Origin: Flavobacterium fragile
Lineage (GTDB): Bacteria; Bacteroidota; Bacteroidia; Flavobacteriales; Flavobacteriaceae
NCBI RefSeq assembly: GCF_023634865.1
Contig: NZ_JAMLJN010000002.1
Coordinates: 310,001-374,000, forward strand
Length of the DNA: 64,000 nt
Direction of reading: 5' to 3'
The notes beneath the pieces are model-generated. The model ran no database searches, was not told the origin of the DNA, and saw only the letters and a list, made by a program, of their open reading frames with translations. Position 1 is the first letter of the stretch. Every line of letters begins with the position of its first letter. The translations under genes and the position numbers were made by a program. This document shows positions 1-7,690 of this stretch, in pieces.

Positions 1-924
1 ATCTTTTTTATGAAATTTTGTAAAGTCAGATTCTGATTTTAGAAATTGAACTAATGCTTTTGATTTTTTGGAAGCGTTTTTAAAAGTATAACCTGTACTC
101 GCTTTTGTCCATCCGCCAGCGGAACCAATATTAATGATATTTTTCGTGTTGTGTTTCCAGAAAGGATAACACGTCATCGGAATATTACCTTGTTCTTTTT
201 CGATGATTTCGTATTCTGTTATGCCAAGATTTGTAATGTACTTCTGAATTTCAGCTTCGTATTCTTCTTTAAAAAGTAAGTTTTTTGAAAACAAGGTATA
301 TTCTAATAACGCTTCAGTTGAAGAAGTCGGTAAAATATACATAAAACGGGTATTGCCTTTTTGTTCCACCGAAAAATCCATGAAAGTAGCGCAATTTGGA
401 GTAAAAACCGCTTCTTTACTTTTGATATACCAACCAATAAAATGTTGATGAATTAATGGGAATTTGGTTTGTGTTGTTACAACTTCTGGATTATAAATGG
501 AATTGAAAATTTTGTTGCAAGTAAAGGTTTCACTTACCGTTTTTACAATACAATGATCTCCTAATTCCGAAAAATCAACCACTTTTTGATTTAGAAAATG
601 AATGTTTTTATGTTCGGAAATCTTCTTAAAAACTAATTTGTAAAAATCTAAACCATTGATTTTTTTGTATTGATAAGGTGTTAATTCTAAAACCCTATTA
701 AATTTTTCATTCGCAAAAATCGCTTGATTCCATTTTTTTGAGACGATTCCATCAAATAAATTATGTTCATCCCAAAAGCACCAAGTTCTATCGTTTACTT
801 TTTTAGCATTTTCATCAATTAGCAAAATGGATTTATCCTCAAATTTTCCAGATAAAAGCATTTCATTAACCGTCATCAAAGCCGATAACCCTGAACCCGT
901 AAAAATGTAGTGATAATGTTGCAT
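1..924 (-). CDS. crtY: Lycopene beta-cyclase (3' end cut off by window edge)
   Basis: This FAD/NAD-dependent enzyme cyclises the ends of lycopene to beta-carotene, a step of the yellow carotenoid (zeaxanthin-type) pathway. The 308 visible codons, read directly from the minus strand, start MQHYHYIFTGSGLSALM, a Rossmann dinucleotide-binding motif. WCFWDE follows at residues 48-53. Further on come IPMTCYPFW (about residue 247) and GSAGGWTKASTGYTF (about 262-283), all hallmarks of the CrtY/LCYB family. The family is usually about 380-390 residues, so roughly 75-80 C-terminal residues lie beyond the window. The ATG at 924 is preceded by a 218-bp gap shared with the divergent DtxR-type gene. A TAATTTTG -7-like box lies on the minus strand in that gap. 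The assignment is confident; only the end is missing. Confidence 0.92.
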   Translation of the reverse strand, partial: MQHYHYIFTGSGLSALMTVNEMLLSGKFEDKSILLIDENAKKVNDRTWCFWDEHNLFDGIVSKKWNQAIFANEKFNRVLELTPYQYKKINGLDFYKLVFKKISEHKNIHFLNQKVVDFSELGDHCIVKTVSETFTCNKIFNSIYNPEVVTTQTKFPLIHQHFIGWYIKSKEAVFTPNCATFMDFSVEQKGNTRFMYILPTSSTEALLEYTLFSKNLLFKEEYEAEIQKYITNLGITEYEIIEKEQGNIPMTCYPFWKHNTKNIINIGSAGGWTKASTGYTFKNASKKSKALVQFLKSESDFTKFHKKD

Positions 925-1094
925 TAATAAATGGTATATCGAATTTCTAAAAAATTTCTCCTTGTATGATTTTCTATTCAAGAACCTCAAAATTAGTCAA
1001 ATTTTATCAGTAATCGGAATGTTTTTGAAATCTAAAGAAAAGCTCATTCACTTAAACTTTATCAATATATTATTCGTTTTTGCCTAAAAATAAA

Positions 1095-1110
1095 TTTAGT
1101 TATACCTAAA
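1095..1110 (+). promoter_or_regulatory. Candidate DtxR-family operator over the -33 region
   Basis: TTTAGTTATACCTAAA is a 16-bp palindrome with seven of eight base pairs matching. It has the TTTAG/CTAAA arms typical of DtxR/MntR-type operators. It begins at the TTTA that sits in the -33 position of the promoter just upstream of the DtxR-type gene, so bound repressor would cover that element. Autoregulation is inferred, not shown. Confidence 0.5.
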
Positions 1111-1118
1111 ATATTATT

Positions 1119-1126
1119 TATATTTG
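1119..1126 (+). promoter_or_regulatory. -7 promoter box of the DtxR-ZIP operon
   Basis: TATATTTG matches the Bacteroidota -7 consensus TAnnTTTG. A TTTA at 1095-1098 lies 20 bp upstream in the -33 position. The expected transcription start is within a few bases of 1133, about 10 bp before the ATG at 1143. Confidence 0.6.
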
Positions 1127-1142
1127 TCAAAATAAATTGTTT

Positions 1143-1790
1143 ATGACCATTTCGGAAGAAAATTATATTAAAGTTATTTATCATTTGTCGTTGGTTTCTC
1201 CTAGAGGTGTTAATACGAATGCTATAGCAGGAATGTTAGATACCAAAGCGTCATCAGTTACCGATATGTTGAAGAAGCTTTCAGATAAAGATTTGGTGAG
1301 TTATCAAAAATATCACGGTGTTACACTTACTGATAAAGGCTTACATTCTGCCAAAATGATTGTTAGAAAACACCGTTTATGGGAAGTTTTTTTGGTAGAT
1401 AAATTAGGTTTTTCTTGGGATGAAGTGCACGAAATTGCCGAAGAATTAGAACATATCAAATCGGAGCAATTGGTTAATAAACTAGATGCTTTTTTAGGTT
1501 TTCCAATTGCTGACCCACATGGTGATCCCATTCCAAATGCGAAAGGTGTAATTCAAAAGGTTGAAAAACAACTTTTATCGGAAGTAGAGATTAACGTTTC
1601 CTTTCATTGTATTGGCGTGAAAGATTCTTCTACTGATTTTTTAAAATATTTAGATAAGCAAAAAATAGCATTAGGATCGGTAGTAAAAGTAGTTGAAAAA
1701 GAAAATTTTGATGACACTTTAATAGTTGAGATTGATGGAAAACGATTAACGATTTCAAATAAAATTGCAAATAATTTATATGTTCAATGA
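1143..1790 (+). CDS. DtxR-family metal-dependent transcriptional regulator (MntR/IdeR-like)
   Basis: This is a metal-sensing repressor of 215 residues. Residues 1-60 form a winged helix (MTISEENYIKVIY, then SSVTDMLKKLSDKDL). Residues 60-135 form the metal-binding and dimerisation domain, with the family motif GFPIADPHGDPIPN near its end. Residues about 145-215 form an FeoA/SH3-like C-terminal domain. I start at the ATG at 1143; the open frame extends two codons upstream to a TTG with no advantage. The stop overlaps the ATG of the following ZIP transporter gene by four bases (ATGA), so the two are translationally coupled and the regulator probably controls metal uptake. Family membership does not say whether it responds to iron or manganese; the neighbouring feoAB and receptor genes with related palindromes favour iron. 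Confidence 0.9.
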   Translation: MTISEENYIKVIYHLSLVSPRGVNTNAIAGMLDTKASSVTDMLKKLSDKDLVSYQKYHGVTLTDKGLHSAKMIVRKHRLWEVFLVDKLGFSWDEVHEIAEELEHIKSEQLVNKLDAFLGFPIADPHGDPIPNAKGVIQKVEKQLLSEVEINVSFHCIGVKDSSTDFLKYLDKQKIALGSVVKVVEKENFDDTLIVEIDGKRLTISNKIANNLYVQ

Positions 1791-2611
1791 GTATGTTTGA
1801 TTCAATTATCCATTTTTTTGAGAGTATTGACCCAATTTTAGCTGCTTTTTTAGCTACCACTTTTACATGGGGATTAACGGCATTTGGCGCTTCGTTTGTT
1901 TTCTTTTTTAAGAATATGAATCGAGTAGTGTTAGATGGAATGCTAGGTTTTACTGGAGGTGTGATGGTTGCAGCCAGTTTCTGGAGTTTATTAGCTCCTG
2001 CTATCAAAATGAGTGATGGTGATGGTTTTGTAAAAGTAATTCCGGCTGCGGTTGGATTTGCTTTGGGAGCTTTATTTATTTTCGGCTTGGATAAAATCTT
2101 GCCGCACATGCATATTAATTTCAAAGAAACAGAAGGGATGAAATCTCCTTGGCAACGCACAACGCTTTTGGTTCTAGCTATTACGTTACATAATATTCCA
2201 GAAGGTTTAGCCGTAGGTGTTTTATTTGGTGGAGTAGCAGCTGGAATTCCAGAAGCATCGATTGCTGGAGCGGTTACTTTAGCCATTGGAATTGGTATTC
2301 AAAATTTTCCTGAAGGAATTGCCGTTTCTATGCCGTTAAGAAGAATGGGAATGAGCAGAGCAAAAAGTTTTATGTACGGACAATCCTCTGCTATTGTGGA
2401 ACCTATATTTGGAGTATTAGGAGCTGTTGCTGTTACTTTTTTTACTCCGATTTTACCTTATGCTCTAGCATTTGCAGCAGGAGCTATGATTTTTGTGGTA
2501 GTTGAAGAAGTTATTCCCGAAACGCAACAAGATAAAAATACCGACATTGCCACTCTAGGTTTCATAGGAGGTTTTATTCTAATGATGACTTTAGATGTGG
2601 CATTGGGTTAA
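1787..2611 (+). CDS. ZIP-family divalent metal transporter
   Basis: This inner-membrane ZIP/ZupT-type transporter of 274 residues has about eight hydrophobic segments. Two adjacent helices carry the metal-site motifs: HNIPEGLAVGVLFGG near residues 135-150 and NFPEGIAVSMPL near 173-184. These correspond to the HxxPEG/NxPEG signature of helices 4 and 5. Substrates in the family are Zn, Fe(II), Mn and Co. Its start overlaps the stop of the DtxR-type regulator gene by four bases, so it belongs to the same transcript and is probably metal-regulated. Its stop overlaps by four bases the stop of a small convergent gene (2608-2736). There is no room for a conventional terminator there. Confidence 0.9.
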   Translation: MSMFDSIIHFFESIDPILAAFLATTFTWGLTAFGASFVFFFKNMNRVVLDGMLGFTGGVMVAASFWSLLAPAIKMSDGDGFVKVIPAAVGFALGALFIFGLDKILPHMHINFKETEGMKSPWQRTTLLVLAITLHNIPEGLAVGVLFGGVAAGIPEASIAGAVTLAIGIGIQNFPEGIAVSMPLRRMGMSRAKSFMYGQSSAIVEPIFGVLGAVAVTFFTPILPYALAFAAGAMIFVVVEEVIPETQQDKNTDIATLGFIGGFILMMTLDVALG

Positions 2612-2736
2612 TGACAAGCACAATCGTCGTTGCAAGGTTTTGATTTCTTTTTGCGTTTTTTCCAAAAGAATTTTTTTACCAAAAAACCTATAGCTATGAA
2701 AAGCGAAAGATAGACTAATATTTGTTGTACATCCAT
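2608..2736 (-). CDS. FeoB-associated Cys-rich membrane protein (42 aa)
   Basis: This very short gene reads MDVQQILVYLSLFIAIGF, then a basic stretch LVKKFFWKKRKKKSK, and ends in a Cys/His tail PCNDDCACH. One N-terminal transmembrane helix, a Lys/Arg-rich cytoplasmic segment and a CxxxCxCH tail are the architecture of the small FeoB-associated Cys-rich proteins encoded near feoB in many bacteria. Their exact role in ferrous iron transport is unsettled. Here the gene lies downstream of the FecA-like receptor gene, on the same strand as feoAB. A TACTTTTG -7 box ends four bases before the ATG, suggesting a nearly leaderless transcript. The stop codon overlaps the stop of the convergent ZIP gene by four bases. 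Confidence 0.8.
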   Translation of the reverse strand: MDVQQILVYLSLFIAIGFLVKKFFWKKRKKKSKPCNDDCACH

Positions 2737-2740
2737 AATA

Positions 2741-2748
2741 CAAAAGTA
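2741..2748 (-). promoter_or_regulatory. -7 box immediately before the small Feo-associated gene
   Basis: On the minus strand TACTTTTG matches TAnnTTTG, and only TATT separates it from the ATG at 2736. Initiation about 5-7 bases downstream would make a leaderless or near-leaderless mRNA. I see no good TTTG at the -33 spacing. Confidence 0.4.
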
Positions 2749-2755
2749 GAAAAAG

Positions 2756-2785
2756 CAATCTCAAAATAAACGAGATTGTTTTTTT
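2756..2785. terminator. Bidirectional intrinsic terminator
   Basis: The arms CAATCTC (2756-2762) and GAGATTG (2772-2778) form a 7-bp stem with a 9-nt loop. It is followed by T7 on the + strand and by CTTTTTCT on the - strand. It sits between the end of the FecA-like receptor gene (2792) and the small Feo-associated gene, and so probably ends the receptor transcript. Confidence 0.65.
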
Positions 2786-2791
2786 ATTAAT

Positions 2792-5011
2792 TTAAAATTT
2801 AGCGGCAATTCCTATAGATGCGCTAAAAGGCATTCCTGGGCGTAATCCTGCTGGCACTCTTGAAACCAAATAGGTAGTATCAAATAGGTTATTGATGTTT
2901 CCTGTTAAGCTAAAATTTTTGTTGAATTTATATTTTGACCCAAAATCTACAACTGTATTATTTGGGACAGAAAATTCATTTGGGATAGAGCCTTGACCCG
3001 CAACTGTTCTGAATTCACCATTAAATCTTGCGCCTAAAATCAATTCAAATTTTGCGTGTTCTAATGCAATTGAAGCATTAAATTGGTGCTTTGAAATGTA
3101 TGGAATTTCATCCCCTTTTACGATGGTTCCCCAAGCTCCATCTGAACTTGCAAATTCGTTTACAAATTCGGTATCAGTAAAAGTATATCCAAAGGTAATT
3201 GGCAATTTGAATTTTCCGTCTTCATTTAAAACTGGATAGTTTAATAATAACTCAATTCCTTTTACATGCGCTTCACCCGCATTGAATTGGTCTAAGGTTC
3301 CAGAGCCTCCACTTGCAGCTAAGTCACTTCCTAATAAATTAGAATAGTTGTTAAAATAAGCTACAACTTCTCCTGATAAATTGTTGTGTTTAAAACGCGA
3401 ACCTAATTCATAGTTTATACTTTTTTCAGCATTTGTACCTGGGGTATTTGTTGGAGGAGCAAAACCTTTGTGAACACCACCAAAGAATGATAAATTATTA
3501 TTGATTCTATAATTTGTACCTACACCAGGTAACCAAACTTTTACATGATTGTCATTTTTAACTAAATTTGTTCCAGTTCTTGTTACGTCATTTGTTCCGT
3601 AGTTTTTGTTTAACAAATCGATAGTTTCAAAACGTATACCAGGTGTAACGGTTAAGTCGTTATATTTAATTTTGTACAAGGCGTGAGCTGCAAGTGCTTC
3701 TGCATAAGCGATTCTATTATCTTGTGTTCCTGGGATTCCAGCTGTTGTTAATACCATTGAACCATTAATCATAGCATAGCTGTCATTCCATTGAAATCTA
3801 TCTTCGCTATCTTTGTGATAACGAACTCCCACTTCTAAGTCATGGTAAACTTCCCCAGTCAAGAAATGAAAATCTAATTTAGTTTGAACTCCTTGAGCTA
3901 AATATCCTCTGTTATTTGCACGAACTCGCAAAGCGTTATTTGGAGAGTTTTGTGCTCCTGTAACATATTCAAAGGCTAATTCATTTGTTACTGGGTCCTC
4001 TAAAATAGCATCAATGGCATAAGTTGTTCCGCCAAATCGTACATCGTTTAATTTATACCAATTTCTAGAAAATTTATTTCGGTAAGCCGTAGTGGTTACA
4101 CTAAAATAGTTGCTGGTTTTTAAAGTATGTGTAACCGAAAATTGATTATTTTTAGTTGTAATGTTATCTTTTTCCGATCCTGCGTATCGCATGAAAGGAG
4201 AATTATTGAAATCATCCTCTGTTAAACCTAAATACGTTTCATTTGCATCTTCATCTGCATACACCATTTTAAATTCAATAGCATTATAGATTTTACTAGT
4301 TGGTTTAGATTGTACTCTAAATTTCGCCATTACATCATTCTTGTCAAAACCTGTGTTGGCTCCATTTGGTAAATTTTTAAATCCGTCTGAATTGTAGTTT
4401 AAAAATTGGACAACAGCACCTACCGTTTCATTTGCAATTCCAACATTTGCAACAGTTCGGCTGGTATTAAAACTTCCGTAATCGGTTAAAAATCCTGCGC
4501 TAAATTTTTTAGGAATCGGTGCAGAAACAAAGTTGATAGTACCACCTGTAGTAAAAGGACCGTACTGAATTTGGCTACTTCCCTTTAAGATTTCAACCGC
4601 ACTCATACGAGCAACTGATGGGAAATAATAAGCGGCAGGAGCTGAATATGGAGCAGGAGCGATTAAAACGTTATCTTCCATTAGAGTGATTTTCGCACTT
4701 CTATCTGGTGAAGTTCCTCTTAAGCTGATATTCGGTCTTAAACCAAAACCGTCTTCCTCATACACATTTACTCCAGTTACTGTTCTTAAAACACGGTTGA
4801 TATCGGTATAATTGAATTTTTGTAAATCTGCTGCTGAAATATAAGCAGCCGAACCTGTTTTGTTAGTCGCTTCAAATTTACTTCCAATGATTTGATTAGC
4901 CGAAATAACAACTTCTTTTAAGGATTTTAACGAGTCGTTTTTTGTTTCTTTATCTTGTGAAAATGCTATCCCTGAAATTAATAAGATAATTGGGGCGATT
5001 ATATATTTCAT
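2792..5011 (-). CDS. TonB-dependent receptor, FecA-like
   Basis: This outer-membrane TonB-dependent transporter of 739 residues probably takes up an iron chelate. It has a Sec signal peptide (MKYIIAPIILLISGIAFSQ). The plug domain spans about residues 30-160, with an early EVVISANQ TonB-box-like stretch, then GVNVYEEDGFGLRPNISL and RMSAVEILKGSSQIQYG. The rest is a 22-strand beta barrel ending in an aromatic terminus (ASIGIAAKF). The GLRPNISLRGTSPDRSAK stretch resembles the Fe(III)-dicitrate receptor FecA group. It lacks the N-terminal carboxypeptidase-like repeat seen in many bacteroidete receptors, and no SusD partner is adjacent, so it is not a SusCD-type glycan porter. It lies downstream of feoAB, but a 243-bp gap with its own promoter and a candidate operator separates them. 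The substrate is inferred from context only. Confidence 0.88.
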   Translation of the reverse strand: MKYIIAPIILLISGIAFSQDKETKNDSLKSLKEVVISANQIIGSKFEATNKTGSAAYISAADLQKFNYTDINRVLRTVTGVNVYEEDGFGLRPNISLRGTSPDRSAKITLMEDNVLIAPAPYSAPAAYYFPSVARMSAVEILKGSSQIQYGPFTTGGTINFVSAPIPKKFSAGFLTDYGSFNTSRTVANVGIANETVGAVVQFLNYNSDGFKNLPNGANTGFDKNDVMAKFRVQSKPTSKIYNAIEFKMVYADEDANETYLGLTEDDFNNSPFMRYAGSEKDNITTKNNQFSVTHTLKTSNYFSVTTTAYRNKFSRNWYKLNDVRFGGTTYAIDAILEDPVTNELAFEYVTGAQNSPNNALRVRANNRGYLAQGVQTKLDFHFLTGEVYHDLEVGVRYHKDSEDRFQWNDSYAMINGSMVLTTAGIPGTQDNRIAYAEALAAHALYKIKYNDLTVTPGIRFETIDLLNKNYGTNDVTRTGTNLVKNDNHVKVWLPGVGTNYRINNNLSFFGGVHKGFAPPTNTPGTNAEKSINYELGSRFKHNNLSGEVVAYFNNYSNLLGSDLAASGGSGTLDQFNAGEAHVKGIELLLNYPVLNEDGKFKLPITFGYTFTDTEFVNEFASSDGAWGTIVKGDEIPYISKHQFNASIALEHAKFELILGARFNGEFRTVAGQGSIPNEFSVPNNTVVDFGSKYKFNKNFSLTGNINNLFDTTYLVSRVPAGLRPGMPFSASIGIAAKF

Positions 5012-5016
5012 TTTTA

Positions 5017-5033
5017 TTTAGATTAATTCTACA
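5017..5033 (-). promoter_or_regulatory. Candidate metal-regulator operator at receptor promoter
   Basis: The + strand reads TTTAGATTAATTCTACA, which matches the palindrome TTTAGATTnAATCTAAA with two mismatches. It lies just upstream of the receptor ATG and covers the transcription start expected from the -7 box at 5037-5044. A closely related 17-mer occupies the same place before feoA (7598-7614). Binding by the DtxR-type protein encoded at 1143-1790, or by Fur, is inferred. Confidence 0.5.
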
Positions 5034-5036
5034 TTG

Positions 5037-5068
5037 CAAAATTAATTACTAAACTTTATTTAGACAAA
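5037..5068 (-). promoter_or_regulatory. Promoter of the FecA-like receptor gene
   Basis: On the minus strand TTTG (5068-5065), 20 bp, then TAATTTTG (5044-5037) matches the Bacteroidota promoter TTTG-N19-TAnnTTTG. The predicted start near 5030 falls inside the palindrome at 5017-5033. A second, weaker TTTAGA-type half site lies at 5059-5075, over the -33 element. Confidence 0.6.
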
Positions 5069-5254
5069 TTACAAATAATTTTTTTTCTAGATAATTTACG
5101 ATTTATTAATAATAAAATGTTTTAAGTCTTAATTTTAAATATTCGTATAATTAAATCGAAAATGATGAGGTTTTAATTGACGAGATAACTTTTAATTGAT
5201 TAAAATTTGGTAAAAATAGTTCGGAATTTGAATTTCATTATTTTTTTTAGCAAG

Positions 5255-7357
5255 TTATTTCAATAATTGATATGCAATTAAAGAAGTTACATAAGCAAAT
5301 CCGCTCATGAAAACCAACTGAATTATTGGCCATTTCCATGAATTGGTTTCCTTTTTTACAATAGCTAAAGTAGAAATACATTGCATCGCAAATGCATAAA
5401 ATAGTAATAAGGAAATTCCAGTAGCAAAATTGAATACTTTTATACCTGTTTCTGGATGAATTTCAGCTGCCATTCTGTTTTTTATAGTGGTTTCTTCTTC
5501 ACTATGACTTCCTACACTGTATATTGTAGCTAGTGTTCCAACAAAAACTTCACGAGCGGCAAACGAACTCACCACAGCAACTCCAATTTTCCAATCATAA
5601 CCTAAAGGGCGAATTATGGGTTCTATTGCTTTTCCCATATAACCAATGTAAGAGTTTTCTAGTTTATATGAATTTACTAAATCATCAAATTCCGCTGAAG
5701 AAAGAGTTTTGTTTAGGTTTTGTTCTGCAATAATTTTTTCAGCATTATTGAAGTTGTCACTTAAGCCATGAGAGCCTAAAAACCACAAAATTACCGATAA
5801 TGCTAAGATGATTTTTCCAGCACCAAAAACAAAGGCTTTCGTTTTTTCTAATACATTAATTCCAACATTTTTAAACATAGGAATTTTATAGCTTGGCATT
5901 TCAACTACAAAATAGGACTTGCATTTTAATTTCAAATATCTGTTTAGTAGATAAGCTGAAAAAACAGCCATTCCAAATCCTAATAAATACAATCCCATTA
6001 AGGTTAAACCTTGTAAACTTAAAAAACCTAATACTCTTTTTTCGGGAATAATTAAAGAAATTAGAATCGCATAAACAGGTAATCTTGCCGAACAAGTGGT
6101 GAATGGCGTAACTAAAATGGTAATTAAACGTTCTTTCCAATTTTCGATATTTCTCGCCCCCATAATTGCAGGAATAGCACAAGCCGTTCCTGAAATTAAA
6201 GGCACGACGCTTTTGCCAGAAAGACCAAATTTCCGCATGATTTTATCCATCAAAAACACCACGCGACTCATGTAGCCACTTTCTTCCAGCACTGATATGA
6301 ACAAGAATAAAAAGGCAATTTGAGGAACAAAAATCACAATTCCACCAATTCCTGGAATCAATCCTTCACTTATTAAATTGGTAAATTCTCCTGCTGGAAG
6401 ATGTTGTTTGGCAAGCGAACTTAAATTAGCAAAGGTTTCATCAATAAAATCCATCGGAATGCTACTCCAATCAAATAAAAATTGGAAAATAAGCATTAAA
6501 ATTCCAAAGAAAATCACATAACCAAAAATTTTGTGTGTCAGAATTCGGTCAATTTTTGCACGAATATCCGTTGCTTTTGAAACGTCTATTTTTTGACCTA
6601 ATTTTAGCGTGTCATTGATAAACTGATAACGCTTTATAGTTTCTTTTTGTTGGAGTTTTTTTAAATCGGAATGCGATTTGGTAAACGAACTTTTGATTTC
6701 GTTTCGGTCTAAATTCAAGAAATTCACATCTTGCGTAATTACCAACCAAAGTTTGTACAACAATTGATTTGGAAACGCTCTTCTTAAGTTATTGAAATAC
6801 TCTGGATCAATTGAAGACGCATTCAAACATGGTTCGGTAGAAAGAACATTATAATTCAGAATTAAATCTTTCAAATAATCAATTCCAATTTTTTTACGGG
6901 AACTTATTAAAGCAATCTTCGTTTTTAGTTCTTTTTCTAAAACCGGAATATCCAATTCAATTCCTTTCAATTTCATTCTATCCGCCATATTAATGACTAA
7001 AATGGTCGGAATTTCTAAATCTTTAATTTGGGTAAAAAGGAGTAAATTTCGTTTTAAGTTTTCCACTTCGGTCACCACAACGGCAACATCTGGAAAATCT
7101 TCATCATTTTTGTTGAGTAATAATTCAATCACCACATTTTCATCAATAGAACTAGCATTTAAGCTGTAAGTTCCAGGTAAATCGATGATTTTAGCTTTTG
7201 TGGTTTCATTTAATTTGCAAACGCCTTGCTTTTTCTCAACGGTAATTCCCGGGTAATTTCCCACTTGTTGATTCAATCCTGTTAATTCATTAAAAACCGA
7301 TGTTTTGCCCACATTTGGGTTTCCAATTAAAGCAACTTTGATAGGATTTTTACTCAT
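5255..7357 (-). CDS. feoB: Ferrous iron transporter FeoB
   Basis: This is the Fe(II) permease of the inner membrane, 700 residues. The N-terminal G domain carries all signature motifs: G1 GNPNVGKTS (12-20), G2 around GNYPGITVE (33-41), G3 DLPG (59-62), G4 NMAD (123-126), and a plausible G5 near SSRKKIG. A helical spacer follows. From about residue 285 to 700 there are two Gate domains and the FeoB core of 8-10 membrane segments. The motifs SGTACAIPAIMGARN and TPFTTCSARLPVYAILI include the Cys and polar residues lining the proposed pore. Length is in the normal range. feoA lies 8 bp upstream on the same strand, so the pair forms an operon. The candidate metal operator before feoA suggests repression when iron is plentiful. 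Confidence 0.97.
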   Translation of the reverse strand: MSKNPIKVALIGNPNVGKTSVFNELTGLNQQVGNYPGITVEKKQGVCKLNETTKAKIIDLPGTYSLNASSIDENVVIELLLNKNDEDFPDVAVVVTEVENLKRNLLLFTQIKDLEIPTILVINMADRMKLKGIELDIPVLEKELKTKIALISSRKKIGIDYLKDLILNYNVLSTEPCLNASSIDPEYFNNLRRAFPNQLLYKLWLVITQDVNFLNLDRNEIKSSFTKSHSDLKKLQQKETIKRYQFINDTLKLGQKIDVSKATDIRAKIDRILTHKIFGYVIFFGILMLIFQFLFDWSSIPMDFIDETFANLSSLAKQHLPAGEFTNLISEGLIPGIGGIVIFVPQIAFLFLFISVLEESGYMSRVVFLMDKIMRKFGLSGKSVVPLISGTACAIPAIMGARNIENWKERLITILVTPFTTCSARLPVYAILISLIIPEKRVLGFLSLQGLTLMGLYLLGFGMAVFSAYLLNRYLKLKCKSYFVVEMPSYKIPMFKNVGINVLEKTKAFVFGAGKIILALSVILWFLGSHGLSDNFNNAEKIIAEQNLNKTLSSAEFDDLVNSYKLENSYIGYMGKAIEPIIRPLGYDWKIGVAVVSSFAAREVFVGTLATIYSVGSHSEEETTIKNRMAAEIHPETGIKVFNFATGISLLLFYAFAMQCISTLAIVKKETNSWKWPIIQLVFMSGFAYVTSLIAYQLLK

Positions 7358-7365
7358 GAGAATTA

Positions 7366-7590
7366 TTATTTAGTAACCGTGATTTCTTTAGCAGTTTCTA
7401 TTCGAATTGCTACATGTGAATCATTTACGTTAAAATACAAAGGATCGCCTAAAGGAGCAACTTGAATTAAAGTAATGGAATTTCCAGGTAAACATCCCAT
7501 TTCTAATAATTTAAGTGGGATTTCATCAAGATTAATTGAAGCTATAGTAGCTACTTCTCCAATTTTGAGTTCAGAAGAACAAATTTCCAT
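7366..7590 (-). CDS. feoA: Ferrous iron transport protein FeoA
   Basis: This 74-residue SH3-fold protein is the small cytoplasmic partner of FeoB and is needed for Fe(II) uptake. Its sequence fits the FeoA domain: an N-terminal strand ending LKIGEVATIASI, the turn LLEMGCLPGNSITLIQVAPLGDPLYF, and the end NDSHVAIRIETAKEITV. The LLEMGCLPG stretch corresponds to the conserved MGhxxG motif. It is the first gene of the feoAB operon, 8 bp ahead of feoB. A 17-bp palindrome lies directly upstream, overlapping the expected transcription start. The same fold appears as the C-terminal domain of the DtxR-type regulator upstream in the window. Confidence 0.95.
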   Translation of the reverse strand: MEICSSELKIGEVATIASINLDEIPLKLLEMGCLPGNSITLIQVAPLGDPLYFNVNDSHVAIRIETAKEITVTK

Positions 7591-7597
7591 TTCCTTA

Positions 7598-7614
7598 TTT
7601 AGATTGAATTAAAA
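7598..7614 (-). promoter_or_regulatory. Candidate metal-regulator operator before feoA
   Basis: The + strand reads TTTAGATTGAATTAAAA, 15 of 17 positions identical to the palindrome TTTAGATTnAATCTAAA. It begins 7 bp from the feoA ATG. A TACTTTTG -7 box (minus strand, 7624-7617) lies just outside it, so the site straddles the likely transcription start, as at the receptor gene. Confidence 0.55.
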
Positions 7615-7616
7615 TA

Positions 7617-7624
7617 CAAAAGTA
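7617..7624 (-). promoter_or_regulatory. -7 promoter box of feoAB
   Basis: The minus strand reads TACTTTTG, a match to TAnnTTTG, 26 bp before the feoA ATG. I do not see a clear TTTG at the -33 position, so this promoter may be intrinsically weak or may depend on an activator. Confidence 0.5.
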
Positions 7625-7690
7625 AAAATTATAATTGGACTTAAGTTGATTTTTATCAGTTTTAGTAAAATAATAACTTTATTTAACACC

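Noticed and set aside
1630..2286. A 218-codon open frame on the minus strand opposite the DtxR and ZIP genes
   Set aside because: It lies wholly opposite two well-supported overlapping genes, has no recognisable domain, and its composition is that expected from the antisense of an alpha-helical membrane protein gene.
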